Notes: generated by a model from the letters alone, not told the origin. Counted from the first letter of the stretch, positions 45,055 to 55,081 are shown. The stretch is 64,000 nt of DNA from Streptomyces sp. WMMC940 (GCF_027460265.1 NZ_JAPZBC010000001.1:4409501-4473500), one strand, 5' to 3'. Numbers and translations: made by a program.

Positions 45055-45930
45055 GTGGCTGACGGGGGCGGGGCCGAGGGTTCCTCGGGCCTGGGTGGTT
45101 GGCCGGCGAGGATCAAGCTGTCGTCGTTCACTCGTTTCCGGGATCGCGCCGATGAGCTGATCCGCGATCTGAAGGCGTCCCCGGCCGGTCCTGGGCAGGT
45201 GTCCCAGGAGCAGGTATCGCGTGAGCAGTTCTGCGGGGGCGCGAGTGCCTGGGGCGAGGCGGCGGTGAAGTACGCCCTCGACCACGGTGCGCTGATCTTC
45301 GCAGCGGTCGGCAACTCCGGAGACGCCGACAACACCGTGTACCATCCGGCTGCCACGCCGGGCGTGGTCGGAGTCGGCGCGGTCGGCAAGGACCTGAGCA
45401 AGACCGAGGAGTCCCAGTACGGCCGACAGGTGGACCTCGCCGCACCGGGCGAGGAGACGGTGCAGGCCTGCACCGGCAAGTCCGGGATCTGCACCGGTCA
45501 CGGGACCAGCCCTGCCACCGCGCTCGCGTCCGCGAGCGCGGCCCTGATTTGGACCAAGCACCCTGACTGGACCAACAATCAGGTGTTGCGCGTCCTGCTC
45601 AACACCGCAGGCGCACCGACCAGCGGGGAGAAGCGTAACGACCACATCGGCTACGGCATCGTCCGCCCCCGCATCGCCCTGACGAATCCCGGCGACCCCG
45701 GCCCCGCCGACGAGTACCCTCTCCCGGACCTTGCCGCAGCCACCAAATAGCCGAGTCCCGCACCCTCGCAGCCGAACCGGGACGACAAGCAGCAGAACGT
45801 CGCGAACACCTCACCAGTCGACACCGAGGACGCTGGCACCTCCTGGCCCGTGCTGGCGGGCAGCGGCGCCGCAGTACTCCTCGCGGGCGCGGTCACCGCT
45901 GTGACGGTGCGCCGGAGACGCGCCTCATGA
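45055..45930 (+). pseudogene. T7SS-linked WXG-like/mycosin (S8 protease) fusion relic
   Basis: From a GTG at 45055 with a strong ribosome site, residues ~1-68 (ARIKLSSFTRFRDRADELIR, SREQFCGGASAWGEA) look like the N-terminus of a WXG100-like T7SS protein. At ~residue 69 the sequence becomes the C-terminal half of a subtilisin-like protease: AVKYALDHG, oxyanion Asn87 in AAVGNSGD, nucleophile Ser152 in GHGTSPA. The catalytic Asp and His are absent. A TAG at 45748 ends the frame, but the same frame continues to 45930 with a linker and a membrane helix (LLAGAVTAVTVRRRRAS), exactly the mycosin tail. So an internal deletion fused two genes and a nonsense mutation cut off the anchor. Confidence 0.7.
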
Positions 45931-45992
45931 CCCCGGGCACGCCAGCAATCATCGATCGCGAAGCACGCGAAGGCAGGGAAGGGAGTACGGCA

Positions 45993-46413
45993 GTGGGATG
46001 GGATGAGTGGGACCAGATGAAGACACAGGCCGGCGAGCGCATACAGCTGAACCAGGTGGATCCCGGCAACGGACGTATCGGCGGACCTGACCTGGCGTCG
46101 ACTCCAGCACAGAAGAGCCGCCGCGAACGCGATCGAGCAGCACCTTGAGCCGGACACCAAGAAGGCCGGCAACGTCGCCGAGGAGAAGACGAACACGGCG
46201 GTCAAGGAATTCAACGGCAAGGACGGCAAGGGCTGGGACACCTCCGGCGCCTTGAAGAAGGCCCACAGCACCTGGGAGAAGCAGGTCAAAGCGCTGATGG
46301 ACCGACTTGGCGCGGACAAGAGCGCGCTGCGCAGCACCCACATCCTGTTCCAGAACAACGACGTCGGCATCGCCAACCAGGTCCGCCTGTCATCCGACCT
46401 CGACAACTACTGA
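45993..46413 (+). pseudogene. Frameshifted WXG100-like T7SS gene
   Basis: Begins with GTG at 45993 (GGGAG upstream): VGWDEWDQMKTQAGERIQLN, the usual opening of small streptomycete T7SS-associated proteins. This frame ends at 46148. A second frame, open from about 46120 to a TGA at 46413 and lacking a start, reads AANAIEQHLEPDTKKAGNVA, then KGWDTSGALKKAHSTWEKQV with a Trp-x-x-Ser helical hairpin and ends LSSDLDNY, clearly the C-terminus of a WXG100-like protein. The frames meet near 46100, where one or more indels, possibly a fusion of two genes, have occurred. Confidence 0.65.
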
Positions 46414-46459
46414 TCCACCGCGCCCACGCCACACCTGCGCCACCTCCACGGGGGAGAAC

Positions 46460-48740
46460 ATGCCGACGTACCACGAAGCGATGACCACCGATCTGTCCAC
46501 GCTCACATCCGCGGCGGACAAGTGGGACGACATGGCAGCCGAGTTCAAGAAACTCGAAGACGCCTACAAGCGCGACGTACACAAAATATCCCTCGGCGAG
46601 ACCTGGCGCGGCTTCGCCGCCACCGCCGCGAACGGCCGCTTCGACGCCACCCTGCGCGAATACCAAGCAGCCCAGAAGGAAGCCAAAGCACTCGCCGCCG
46701 TACTCCGCGAGGCCCACACCCAGTTCACCGACCTGCGCGGCCGCCTCAAGTCGGTGCGCGCCGACGCCATCGCCGACGGCATGCTCGTGTCCGAGCAGGG
46801 TAACGTCGCCTACGACTACGACAAGCTCAGCGACGGTGCACTCAAGGCCTCCCGGAACGACCCCGACTTCGAACCCACCGTCCGCGCCAAGGAAAGCGAG
46901 TGGCACCAGGCGATCGCCGGCGCGGTCAAGGCAATCAACGACGCCGACGAGGGCGTCAAGATCGCCCTGGAAGCCGTCGTCATCGACAGCAACCCGATGG
47001 ACGGCATCGGCTTCAACGGCCAAGCCGATGCGAAGAAGGACATCGAGGAGTACGAGGCGGACAACGCCGCGGACATCGCCACCCGCATCAACAGCGGTGA
47101 GAACGTCTCAGCCGCCGACCGCGCCGAACTGCAGCGCGCCTTCCGCGACAACACCGGCAACAAGGACTTCACCCAAACCTTCCTCAACAGCCTCGGCGCC
47201 GACGACACGTTGAAGTTCACCAACAAGCTCAACGACTTGGCCTACTTCGACGACAAGGGCCGCAAGCAGGAGTACCTCGGCCTGCAGAAGGGTCTTGCCG
47301 CGACTCTCGCCACCGCGACCAAGGACACCGACTCCAAGTTCTACAAGGACTTCCGGGCCGAGTTGAAGAAGGCCGGCGTCGAGCAATACGACCTGAAGGC
47401 CGTCACCGAGAAGTTCGAGGGACGCAAGGGCGGCGATCAGGAGATACGCGGCTACCAGGCCCTGGTGACCCTGATGCAAAACGGCGAGGGCTACTCCCCT
47501 CAGTTCTTGAGCGACATCACCGACGACATGCTCGACGCGGAGGAAAAGGACCCCAATCTCTGGGACCTGCGTGGAAGCTTCGGCAACAAGGAGACCGCGT
47601 GGTTCGCTCACGACCCGGTCGATGGCGCACTCGGCATCATGAGCAAGGATCCTGCCGCCGCTACCGCCTTCCTCGATCCCGGTGAGGGAGGTAAGGATGC
47701 GGAGCACCGTGGAAACGATCGCCTGGAGAGGCTGCTCGACCGGGAGACCGACTTCGTGGACCGCTATGACTGGGGTGTAGCCGCCGAACACAAGCTTGGC
47801 GACTCGATGGATGGTGATCTCCCGACCAGCAAGCAAGGGCTGGCGGCAGCCATCGAAGCGGCGAGCACCGGGCGGGAACCGGGCGCCGAGGGTGCTGAGT
47901 TCGGGCGCCACTCGGCCGCAGAGGCCCCGTGTCATGCAGGACACCATCACGCTCCTCGATCGGGACGGCAAGGGAGACACGGTCCCAGAGAACCTGAAGG
48001 TTCCCCTCGGCCGCGCTCTGGCCGACTACACGGTCGACACCCACTCGATTCTGAGCGGCATTGAAGAGACCAGCCCAGGTGGCGAGCTAAATGCCAGGGA
48101 CAACGGTGACGAGTCGAACCTCACGAACAACAAGGACAGCCTGCTCCGCGTCATGCGCGGCGTTTCTGACGCCGAGTACGCCAAGACACCCGACGGTGAT
48201 CCCGTCCTCGTATATGACTTGCTGTACGAAAACGAGAAGCTCTACTCGGCGGAGTACCTGGGCACTGCCAGGGAGGCAGAGGCTGGTCAGCAGAACAACG
48301 TTGTTGGCGACTGGGACAACAAGGCCCGGCATGTAGCTGAAGTGAACGGCGCGATGACCGCGATCGGGGCTGATTTGATCTTGGATGATCGCGACGCCAA
48401 AATCGGCCAGCTCAACGATGACATGCGTTACGCGTACCACGGTATCGGCGGTGCTTTCACGCAAATTCCGATCGTCGGTGACCCGATCCAGCGCATGGTC
48501 GACGCGGTTACCTACGAGCACTCCAAAGATGTATCGGCCGCAGCCGAGGACGCGGCCCGCTACGAATCGAGCTCGAACTCTTCGGCCGGCATAACGGGAA
48601 CGAATCAGCTTCTGAACGGCTGGGGCGAAGAACATGGAATCAAGGGAACGGAAGCCCACAGGCATGCGCTGGGCGAGGCCGATCAGAGCTTTATTACAGG
48701 GCGCGAGGACGCCTTCACCGCTCTGCGAACAAGGAAATGA
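46460..48740 (+). pseudogene. Large T7SS substrate-like protein (DUF6571-like), single-base frameshift
   Basis: ATG 46460 with GGGGGAG upstream. MPTYHEAMTTDLSTLTSAAD and a following ISLGETWRGFAA helical hairpin form a WXG100-like N-terminus of ~100 residues. Repeated helical segments follow, of the kind seen in the ~700-residue DUF6571 proteins of T7SS loci (family name from memory). The frame breaks at a run of four C (47925-47928): ...RHSAAEA continues in another frame as RVMQDTITLLDRDGKGDTVP through to 48740. Removing one C restores ~760 codons. Without it the first frame ends at 48064. Sequencing error, phase variation or decay are all possible. Confidence 0.75.
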
Positions 48741-48741
48741 G

Positions 48742-49755
48742 ATGACGAACAGTAAGGGTCGGTTCACTCGCGGACGAAAGGCCATCATCGCTGCTTTGGC
48801 GCTCTGCCTCGTGGCCGCTGGTGTCCATGTGTCGCTGAACACCAATCTCTTCGGGCGGGACCGTGTGTGCGGTGGGCTGGTGCCTGCCGGCAAGGCTGCC
48901 GATGCCTTCGGGGAGTCCGGACGCATCAGCGACGGGGTCGAACTGAACGGCGAGGCAAACGATCCGTTGACGTTCGACTGCATCGTGGACAGCACGTCCT
49001 TCGCCCTCGGGTTCGAGGTGAAGGAGTTGAGAGTCAGCGGGGAGCGCGCGAGGGGAGCGCTGCCTGATGCAACCCTGGATCAAGTGGACGGGGCCGCCAG
49101 GATGTCGTACTTCACCGGTGACACCACGGGTGGGGTCTACGGGCGGGGCGGCTGGATCCTTTTGCCCGCCTCCTGCACGAACGACGCGGGCCCGGCCACC
49201 GCGCGCGTGTCCCTTGGGGAGGACACCGACCCGCTCGCCACCGCCCGCCTCCTGACCGAGGTAGCCAACAACGCGGCCAAGAAGGCCAAGTGCGCGGGCG
49301 AGAAGCCGCTCGCCGCACCGCAGGCAGTCACCGCCGCTGCGCAGCCGAGCACGGTCAAGGACGGCGAGGTGTGCGGCCTGGGCGGCCTGACGTTCCCCGG
49401 GAGGAAGTTCCAGGCGGGCAGCACGGAGCGGGTGCAGGATCGCGCGAAGGGCATCTGGGCCTGCGAAGTCGAGGATCGCGCCACCTATGTAGCGACCCAG
49501 GACCCGCATCTGCTTGCCGGCATCCAGGCCTCGCCGGAGTACGAGAAGCAGCAGCCGGTCGAGGGACTGAACGTGTCCGGCTTCGATGATCAACGCATCG
49601 TCGCCGATTGCTCGGGCACACCGACCTACTTCTCCTTGAAGACCGGGCAGGCTTTCCAGGACGACACGGACTATCCCGAGACGCCCAAGTGGAGCGAGCT
49701 CATGGAGAACTTCGTAAAGGTCGCAGGCAAGCAGTACGGCTGCAGCGGGCGTTGA
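48742..49755 (+). CDS. Membrane-anchored hypothetical protein of the T7SS locus
   Basis: 337 residues. Residues ~12-31 (RKAIIAALALCLVAAGVHVS) form a membrane anchor or uncleaved signal; no clear lipobox. The rest is extracytoplasmic with two similar halves, each opening with a CGGL / CGLGGL motif near LVPAGKAADAF and LTFPGRKF and ending at a lone Cys, suggesting an internal duplication with disulfides. No family recognised. It begins one base after the stop of the DUF6571-like gene with AAGGA ahead, so it is co-translated with that substrate and may be its partner. Confidence 0.75.
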   Translation: MTNSKGRFTRGRKAIIAALALCLVAAGVHVSLNTNLFGRDRVCGGLVPAGKAADAFGESGRISDGVELNGEANDPLTFDCIVDSTSFALGFEVKELRVSGERARGALPDATLDQVDGAARMSYFTGDTTGGVYGRGGWILLPASCTNDAGPATARVSLGEDTDPLATARLLTEVANNAAKKAKCAGEKPLAAPQAVTAAAQPSTVKDGEVCGLGGLTFPGRKFQAGSTERVQDRAKGIWACEVEDRATYVATQDPHLLAGIQASPEYEKQQPVEGLNVSGFDDQRIVADCSGTPTYFSLKTGQAFQDDTDYPETPKWSELMENFVKVAGKQYGCSGR

Positions 49756-49829
49756 GCACGCGCCTGTAGCGGGTACGACATCACCTTCGTCGGCCGGCTC
49801 GCCGCCGGACGCCGCTGAACAAGACCGAC

Positions 49830-50084
49830 CGAGTTCCACCGTTCGCTACCCAGACCCAGGCGCATGAACAGCGTTCGCCGCTCGCCCCGGGACACCCGGG
49901 CGGTCACCCAGGCCTGCCGGATATCGGCGAGGTGCGCGAACAAGAGTCCCGCGGCCTTCGGGGCGCCCGTGCCCTTCGGCATGTCCGCGTCCGGGGCGGT
50001 GGGGTTGCGGATGCCGTACGCGGCTTCCTGGTCCCACACCGTCGGCAGGAGGTGCTCGACTAGTCGCCGGTCGTAGGCCGTCAC
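49830..50084 (-). pseudogene. Truncated sigma-like gene of an integrated element
   Basis: GTG 50084: VTAYDRRLVEHLLPTVWDQE, then NPTAPDADMPKG and ADIRQAWVTARVSRGERRTL. Homologues in actinomycete integrative elements and phages continue with a sigma-region-4-like HTH (LRYGLDWTQ-QIA), but here the similarity ends after FMRLGLGSERW, where unrelated sequence begins. The GTG overlaps the stop of the upstream fragment (GTGA), as in intact elements. Confidence 0.5.
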
Positions 50085-50400
50085 AGGCCGTTCCTCTCTT
50101 CCTTGTGCCGGGCGGCCTCGTAGGAGATGTGCGTGGTGCGGTGTTTCGCCTCGGTCAGCCAGCGGTCGCGTAGGCGCTGGGACAACCAGCGGTGCATCAG
50201 ACCGGGCCCTGCGTCGGCGAGAATCTGACGTACGTACGTGGCCCGCTCGGCGACGATGATGACGGCCTCCTGGTAGGCGTCGTCGTACTCCAGGGTGAGC
50301 CCCTAGTCGCGGGCGAAGGCGCGGGCTACCGGCCTGGGCGACGCTCTCGACCTGTGGCTCGGCGAGGACGGACCAGTCGGCTGCCGTGGCGGGCTCGGAT
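50081..50400 (-). pseudogene. Element-encoded protein with nonsense mutation and frameshift
   Basis: Minus-strand frame TLEYDDAYQEAVIIVAERAT, then HRWLSQRLRDRWLTEAKHRT and ISYEAARHKEERNGL to a stop at 50081. Just upstream the same frame reads ARAFARD-stop-GLTLEYDDAY, where a Tyr codon is expected, so it is broken by a TAG. The upstream ADWSVLAEPQVESVA piece is in another frame. Resembles the first of the paired sigma-like genes in pSAM2/phage-type elements. Confidence 0.5.
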
Positions 50401-50430
50401 CGGGTCGAGGCCGTGTACGAGGTGGTGACC

Positions 50431-51066
50431 CCCGCGTCCCGCCACTCGCGGTGGATCGCGGCCAGCCGCTTGCCCTTCACGAGATCCTCGTGCGCCTTCT
50501 TGATCATGTCTGCCTGCTCGGGGTCCACGTGCTCGGCGTCACGCCAGCCGAAGGCGGTCCGGCCTTTGAATGCAATGCCTTCCCCGCTCTCGCGTCCGCG
50601 AGTTTCTGCCGTGCGACGCGGCGGGCGGCGTCGGCGCTGGCCTTGTTCGCGACGTTCGCCATGAGCCGCGCGAAGAAGCGGCCGTCGGAGCTCGTGAGAT
50701 CGAAATCGTTCGTCGCCATGGCGAAGATCAAGCGGGCGGCGTGACTGCTCGTAGATGTCGATCAACCGCTCAAGATCGCGAGGCTGCCGGGCGATGCGGT
50801 CGATGTTGTGCCCGACGATGCCGTGGATCACCCGCTCTCCAGATTTTCAGGAGCTGCTGGAACTCGGGGCGCTTGACGTTCCGCTTGTATGCGGAGAGAT
50901 CGTTGTCCTCGTACACCCGGTGAATCCGCAGACCGCGACTGGCCGCGATCTCGGCGGCGTCCTCGCGCTGGTGCTCCACCCCCTCGCGGCCGTCCCGGCC
51001 GTCCCCGATCTCGCCGATCTCGCCGACCTCGCTGAGGCGCGTATGAGCGCCGACCGGTGGCTTCAT
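50431..51066 (-). pseudogene. Serine recombinase (integrase) remnant
   Basis: Pieces of one large serine recombinase in three frames. 51066-~50835: REGVEHQREDAAEIAASRGL, VYEDNDLSAYKRNVKRPEFQ. Then GIVGHNIDRIARQPRDLERL with the conserved DRxARxPxDLE motif. Then NDFDLTSSDGRFFARLMANV and ANKASADAARRVARQKLADA. Then FKGRTAFGWRDAEHVDPEQA and the linker to AAIHREWRDAGVTTS. The N-terminal catalytic Ser motif is not visible; a degenerate Glu-Ile-Gly repeat stands in its place. Multiple frameshifts make it non-functional. Source of a past integration event. Confidence 0.75.
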
Positions 51067-51087
51067 CGTCCCCTCTAGACTGCTTGT

Positions 51088-52917
51088 ATGGCTCGTGGCT
51101 CAGGTAACCCGGTACGTATCTCACTCGTCAATGTCGAGGCAGTCAGCAAGGTGTACGGCACCCGTGCCCTGCTCGACGGAGTGTCGCTCGGCGTCTCCGA
51201 GGGGGACCGCATCGGGGTCGTCGGGCGCAACGGGGACGGCAAGACCACGCTGATCCGCATGCTCGCCGGGCTGGAGGAGCCCGACACCGGCCGGGTCACC
51301 CACAGCGGCGGACTGCACATCGGGGTGCTCACCCAGCACGACTCGCTCGACCCGTCCGCCACCATCCGCCACGAGGTCATCGGCGACCTCGCCGACCACG
51401 AGTGGGCCGGCAACGCCAAGATCCGCGATGTGCTCACCGGTCTCTTCGGCGGACTCGACCTGCCCGGCTTCCCGCAGGGCCTGGACACGGTCATCGCCCC
51501 GCTGTCCGGCGGTGAGCGGCGCCGGATCGCGCTCGCCAAGCTGCTGATCGCCGAGCAGGACCTGATCGTCCTCGACGAGCCCACGAACCACCTGGACGTC
51601 GAGGGCATCGCCTGGCTCGCCCAGCACCTCCGGGCACGCCGCTCGGCCCTCGTCTGCGTCACCCACGACCGCTGGTTCCTCGACCAGGTCTGCACCCGCA
51701 TGTGGGACGTCCAGCGCGGGACGGTGTACGAGTACGAGGGCGGCTACTCCGACTACGTCTTCGCCCGCGCCGAGCGCGAGCGCATCGCCGCGACCGAGGA
51801 GACCAAGCGGCAGAACCTCGTCCGCAAGGAGCTCGCCTGGCTGCGCCGCGGCGCACCGGCCCGTACGTCGAAGCCCCGCTTCCGCGTCGAGGCCGCCAAC
51901 GAGCTGATCAAGGACGTGCCGCCGCCGCGCGACACCTCCGAGCTGATGAAGTTCGCCACCACCCGGCTCGGAAAGACCGTCTTCGACCTCGAGGACGTCA
52001 CCGTGCAGGCCGGCCCGAAGGTCCTCCTCAAGCACCTGACCTGGCAGCTCGGCCCCGGCGACCGGATCGGCCTGGTCGGCGTGAACGGCGCGGGCAAGAC
52101 CTCCCTGCTGCGCGCCATGGCCGATGCCGCGATCAGCGACGGCGAACGGCAGCCCGCCGCCGGGCGGATCGTCACCGGCAAGACCGTGCGGCTCGCCTAC
52201 CTCTCGCAGGACGTCACCGAACTCGACCCCGAACTCCGGGTGCTGGAGGCCGTCCAGCAGATCCGCGACCGCGTGGACCTCGGCAAGGGCCGGGAGATGA
52301 CCGCGGGCCAGCTGTGCGAGCAGTTCGGTTTCTCGAAGGAGAAGCAGTGGACCCCGGTCGGCGACCTGTCCGGCGGTGAGCGGCGCCGACTCCAGCTGCT
52401 GCGGCTGCTGATGGACGAGCCGAACGTCCTCTTCCTCGACGAGCCCACCAACGACCTCGACATCGAGACGCTGACCCAACTGGAGGACCTCCTCGACGGC
52501 TGGCCGGGCTCGATGGTCGTGATCTCCCACGACCGCTTCTTCGTCGAGCGCACGACCGACCGCGTGCTCGCGCTCCTCGGTGACGCGACACTGCGGATGC
52601 TCCCGCGCGGCATCGACGAGTACCTGGAGCGCAGGGCGAGGGTCGTGCAGGCCGCGGCTCCGGCGCCCGCCGCGTCCGCGAAGCCCGCCGGAGCGGAGAA
52701 GTCCGCGGCGGACCAGCGCGCCGCGAAGAAGGAACTGCAGAAGATCGAGCGGCAGCTCGACAGGATCTCCGAAAAGGAATCCGCGCTGCACTCGCAAATC
52801 GCCGAAAACGCCACCGATTTCGAGAAGGTGGCGGAACTCGACGCACGCCTCCGCGAACTGTCCGGCGAGCGCGAAGAGTTGGAAATGCGCTGGCTCGAAC
52901 TCGCCGAGGACGCGTAG
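51088..52917 (+). CDS. ABC-F family ATPase (non-transport ABC protein)
   Basis: 609 residues with two ABC domains and no membrane part. Walker A motifs VGRNGDGKTT and VGVNGAGKTS, signatures LSGGERRRIAL and LSGGERRRLQL, Walker B LIVLDEPTNHLD and VLFLDEPTNDLD. A charged interdomain linker (RAERERIAATEETKRQNLVR) and a C-terminal coiled coil (KKELQKIERQLDRISEKES) complete the ABC-F plan. Such proteins act at the ribosomal E site in translation or antibiotic protection; here the widely conserved location suggests housekeeping. Almost no leader: TAGACT lies 10 bases before the ATG. It directly abuts the broken recombinase. Confidence 0.93.
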   Translation: MARGSGNPVRISLVNVEAVSKVYGTRALLDGVSLGVSEGDRIGVVGRNGDGKTTLIRMLAGLEEPDTGRVTHSGGLHIGVLTQHDSLDPSATIRHEVIGDLADHEWAGNAKIRDVLTGLFGGLDLPGFPQGLDTVIAPLSGGERRRIALAKLLIAEQDLIVLDEPTNHLDVEGIAWLAQHLRARRSALVCVTHDRWFLDQVCTRMWDVQRGTVYEYEGGYSDYVFARAERERIAATEETKRQNLVRKELAWLRRGAPARTSKPRFRVEAANELIKDVPPPRDTSELMKFATTRLGKTVFDLEDVTVQAGPKVLLKHLTWQLGPGDRIGLVGVNGAGKTSLLRAMADAAISDGERQPAAGRIVTGKTVRLAYLSQDVTELDPELRVLEAVQQIRDRVDLGKGREMTAGQLCEQFGFSKEKQWTPVGDLSGGERRRLQLLRLLMDEPNVLFLDEPTNDLDIETLTQLEDLLDGWPGSMVVISHDRFFVERTTDRVLALLGDATLRMLPRGIDEYLERRARVVQAAAPAPAASAKPAGAEKSAADQRAAKKELQKIERQLDRISEKESALHSQIAENATDFEKVAELDARLRELSGEREELEMRWLELAEDA

Positions 52918-52953
52918 CGGCGGCGCGCGCCGGTCGCGTAACAACGGCATCAC

Positions 52954-52991
52954 GGGCCGGTTCTCCCTTGGGTACAGGGGCGGACCGGCCC
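52954..52991 (+). terminator. Possible terminator after ABC-F gene
   Basis: GGGCCGGT/ACCGGCCC stem with a 22-nt loop, 37 bp after the stop. Weak because of the long loop. Confidence 0.35.
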
Positions 52992-53148
52992 GCTTCTTGA
53001 CATGCCCCGGGTGATAGAAAGAAGCCCCGCTCGACTGACGTGACGTTGCGGAATCCATGTCCGATTCGCTCCATTTCCAAAGGCACATGCCCGAGGGAAT
53101 CGCGGGGGAGGCCGGTCGGGCAGCGGGCCGCACGAAGGGGGAGAGCTG

Positions 53149-55002
53149 ATGACTCAGCCACCCAGCCAGCAACCGCCGCAGGGAGGCTCCGGGTCTCCGC
53201 AGGACCCTCAGCAGGGCACTCCCCAGCAGCCCGCGCAGCCGCCGCAGCTGCCGACTCCGCCGCAGGTTCCGCCGGGGCCGCCGCAGACCCCGCCGGCACA
53301 GCCCGCCGGCCCGCCGCAGGACGCGCAGCCCGGGTACGGCTATCCGCAGTCGGCTCCGCAGCCCGGGTACGGCTATCCGCAGCAGGCTCCCGGTCAGCCG
53401 GGCCCGTACGGTCAGCCGGGACCCTATGGCCAGCAGCCGGGGCCCTACGGTCAGCAGCAGGGTCCGTACGGTCAGCAGCCCGGTCCCTACGGCGCCTACC
53501 CCACTCAGCCGCAGTACCCGGGTGCGCCCGTCCCGCCCCCTCCGGGCGGCGGCAGAGGCAACTTCTTCAAGGGCAAGCCCGCCGCGATCATCGGCGCGGC
53601 CCTGGCGGCGCTCCTGGTCATCGGCGGCGGCACCTGGTTCGCGCTCAGCGGCAGCGAGGACGACCCCAGGCCCGACGCCAAGCAGAGCAGCGGCCCGCAG
53701 CCGACCGGCGACGAGTCGGTGGACCAGGGCGACGGCAACGGCACCGGGCGCAAGGAGGTGGACGACCTCAACGCCGGCCGCAAGGACGGCGAGTCCAAGG
53801 TGCTCTGGCTGGCGAAGAACGACGTCGACCTGCCGCGCAACGGCGCCGAGGTGTACGGCCCGTGGTTCGCCGGCGACATCGTCGTCAAGGGCATGTACAA
53901 GGAGGTCGCGGGCTACTCGGCCGACGACGGCAGCAAGAAGTGGAGCCTGCCGCTGCCCGCCGAGCTGTGCGCGGCCCCGGTCCGCGGCACCGACGACGGC
54001 AAGCTCGTCATCGCCTACAAGGACGGCACGAGCGACAAGGCCAACTGCACCCAGCTGCAGCTCGTCGACCTCAAGACCGGCAAGGCCGGCTGGAAGAAGA
54101 CGATCACCAAGAAGGGCGCCTTCGACCTGCTGTCCAGTCTCACCCTGGCGATCAGCGGCAACACCGTGACCGCCGCCCGCACGGGCAATGGCGAGGCGTT
54201 CCGGATCAGCGACGGCGCACCGCTCTTCGGCAAGCTGCCGGGCAACTGCCAGCCGCAGGCGTTCGCGGGCGGCCCGAAGCTGATCGCCGCGGAGACCTGC
54301 CGCACCGGCGACTACGACAAGACCCAGGAGCAGCTCCAGGAGCTGGACCCGACCACCGGCAAGGCCCGGTGGACGTACAAGCTCCCGGTCAACTGGCAGG
54401 TCGACAAGGTCTATTCGGTCGATCCCCTCGTCGTCTCGATGTCGCAGCCCGACCAGAAGAAGTGGAGCGTCGTCGCGCTCAACGCCAACGGGACGCTGCG
54501 TTCGCAGATCGACGGCGGCACGGACCGCTACCAGCCGCGCTGCGGCGGCGGCTTCGTCGTCTTCGGCGAGATCCTCGAGGGCTGCGTCGGCGTGGCGGCC
54601 GACGCCGACACCTTCTACATGGCGACGGAGCCCAAGAAGGGCGGCACGGCCCGCACCAACGCCGTCGTGGCGTTCGACCTCGACACCGGCAAGCGCAAGT
54701 GGCGTGCGGACGCTCCCGCCGAGCAGACGATGATCCCTCTCCGCATGGAGGGTTCGAACGTCCTGGTGTACCTGGAGCCGAAGTACGACTCGGGCGGTGC
54801 CGTCGCGACGCTCGCGCCGACCGGCGGCAAGCCCACCGTGCTGCTGCAGAACCCCGCGTCGACGTCCTCGATCGAGCGAACCTTCTGGAGCCCCAAGCTC
54901 GCGTACCACAACGGCCGGTTCGTCATCGCGAGCGGCCGGGTCAGTGCGAGCAACGACAAGGAGGAGAAGGAGACCAAGACGATGATGGCCTTCGGGAAGT
55001 GA
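53149..55002 (+). CDS. Membrane-anchored PQQ-type beta-propeller protein, copy 1
   Basis: 617 residues. Residues 1-~130 are a Pro/Gln/Gly/Tyr low-complexity cytosolic tail with repeated PYGQQPG units; one membrane helix follows (~143-165, AAIIGAALAALLVIGGGTWF). The outer ~450 residues are PQQ-like propeller blades: each has a W/K-W strand after a 'D--TGK' turn (LVDLKTGKAGWKK, LDPTTGKARWTYK, FDLDTGKRKWRAD). No enzymatic residues are identifiable; similar proteins serve as scaffolds or sensors. A close paralogue of equal length follows 79 bp downstream. GGGGGAGAG precedes the ATG. Confidence 0.87.
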   Translation: MTQPPSQQPPQGGSGSPQDPQQGTPQQPAQPPQLPTPPQVPPGPPQTPPAQPAGPPQDAQPGYGYPQSAPQPGYGYPQQAPGQPGPYGQPGPYGQQPGPYGQQQGPYGQQPGPYGAYPTQPQYPGAPVPPPPGGGRGNFFKGKPAAIIGAALAALLVIGGGTWFALSGSEDDPRPDAKQSSGPQPTGDESVDQGDGNGTGRKEVDDLNAGRKDGESKVLWLAKNDVDLPRNGAEVYGPWFAGDIVVKGMYKEVAGYSADDGSKKWSLPLPAELCAAPVRGTDDGKLVIAYKDGTSDKANCTQLQLVDLKTGKAGWKKTITKKGAFDLLSSLTLAISGNTVTAARTGNGEAFRISDGAPLFGKLPGNCQPQAFAGGPKLIAAETCRTGDYDKTQEQLQELDPTTGKARWTYKLPVNWQVDKVYSVDPLVVSMSQPDQKKWSVVALNANGTLRSQIDGGTDRYQPRCGGGFVVFGEILEGCVGVAADADTFYMATEPKKGGTARTNAVVAFDLDTGKRKWRADAPAEQTMIPLRMEGSNVLVYLEPKYDSGGAVATLAPTGGKPTVLLQNPASTSSIERTFWSPKLAYHNGRFVIASGRVSASNDKEEKETKTMMAFGK

Positions 55003-55081
55003 CCGCGTCCGGCCGGACGCCCCGACCCGGACCACCGGAACGAATCGTTTCCTTCCCACATCCCCCCAGAGGTACGCAGGA

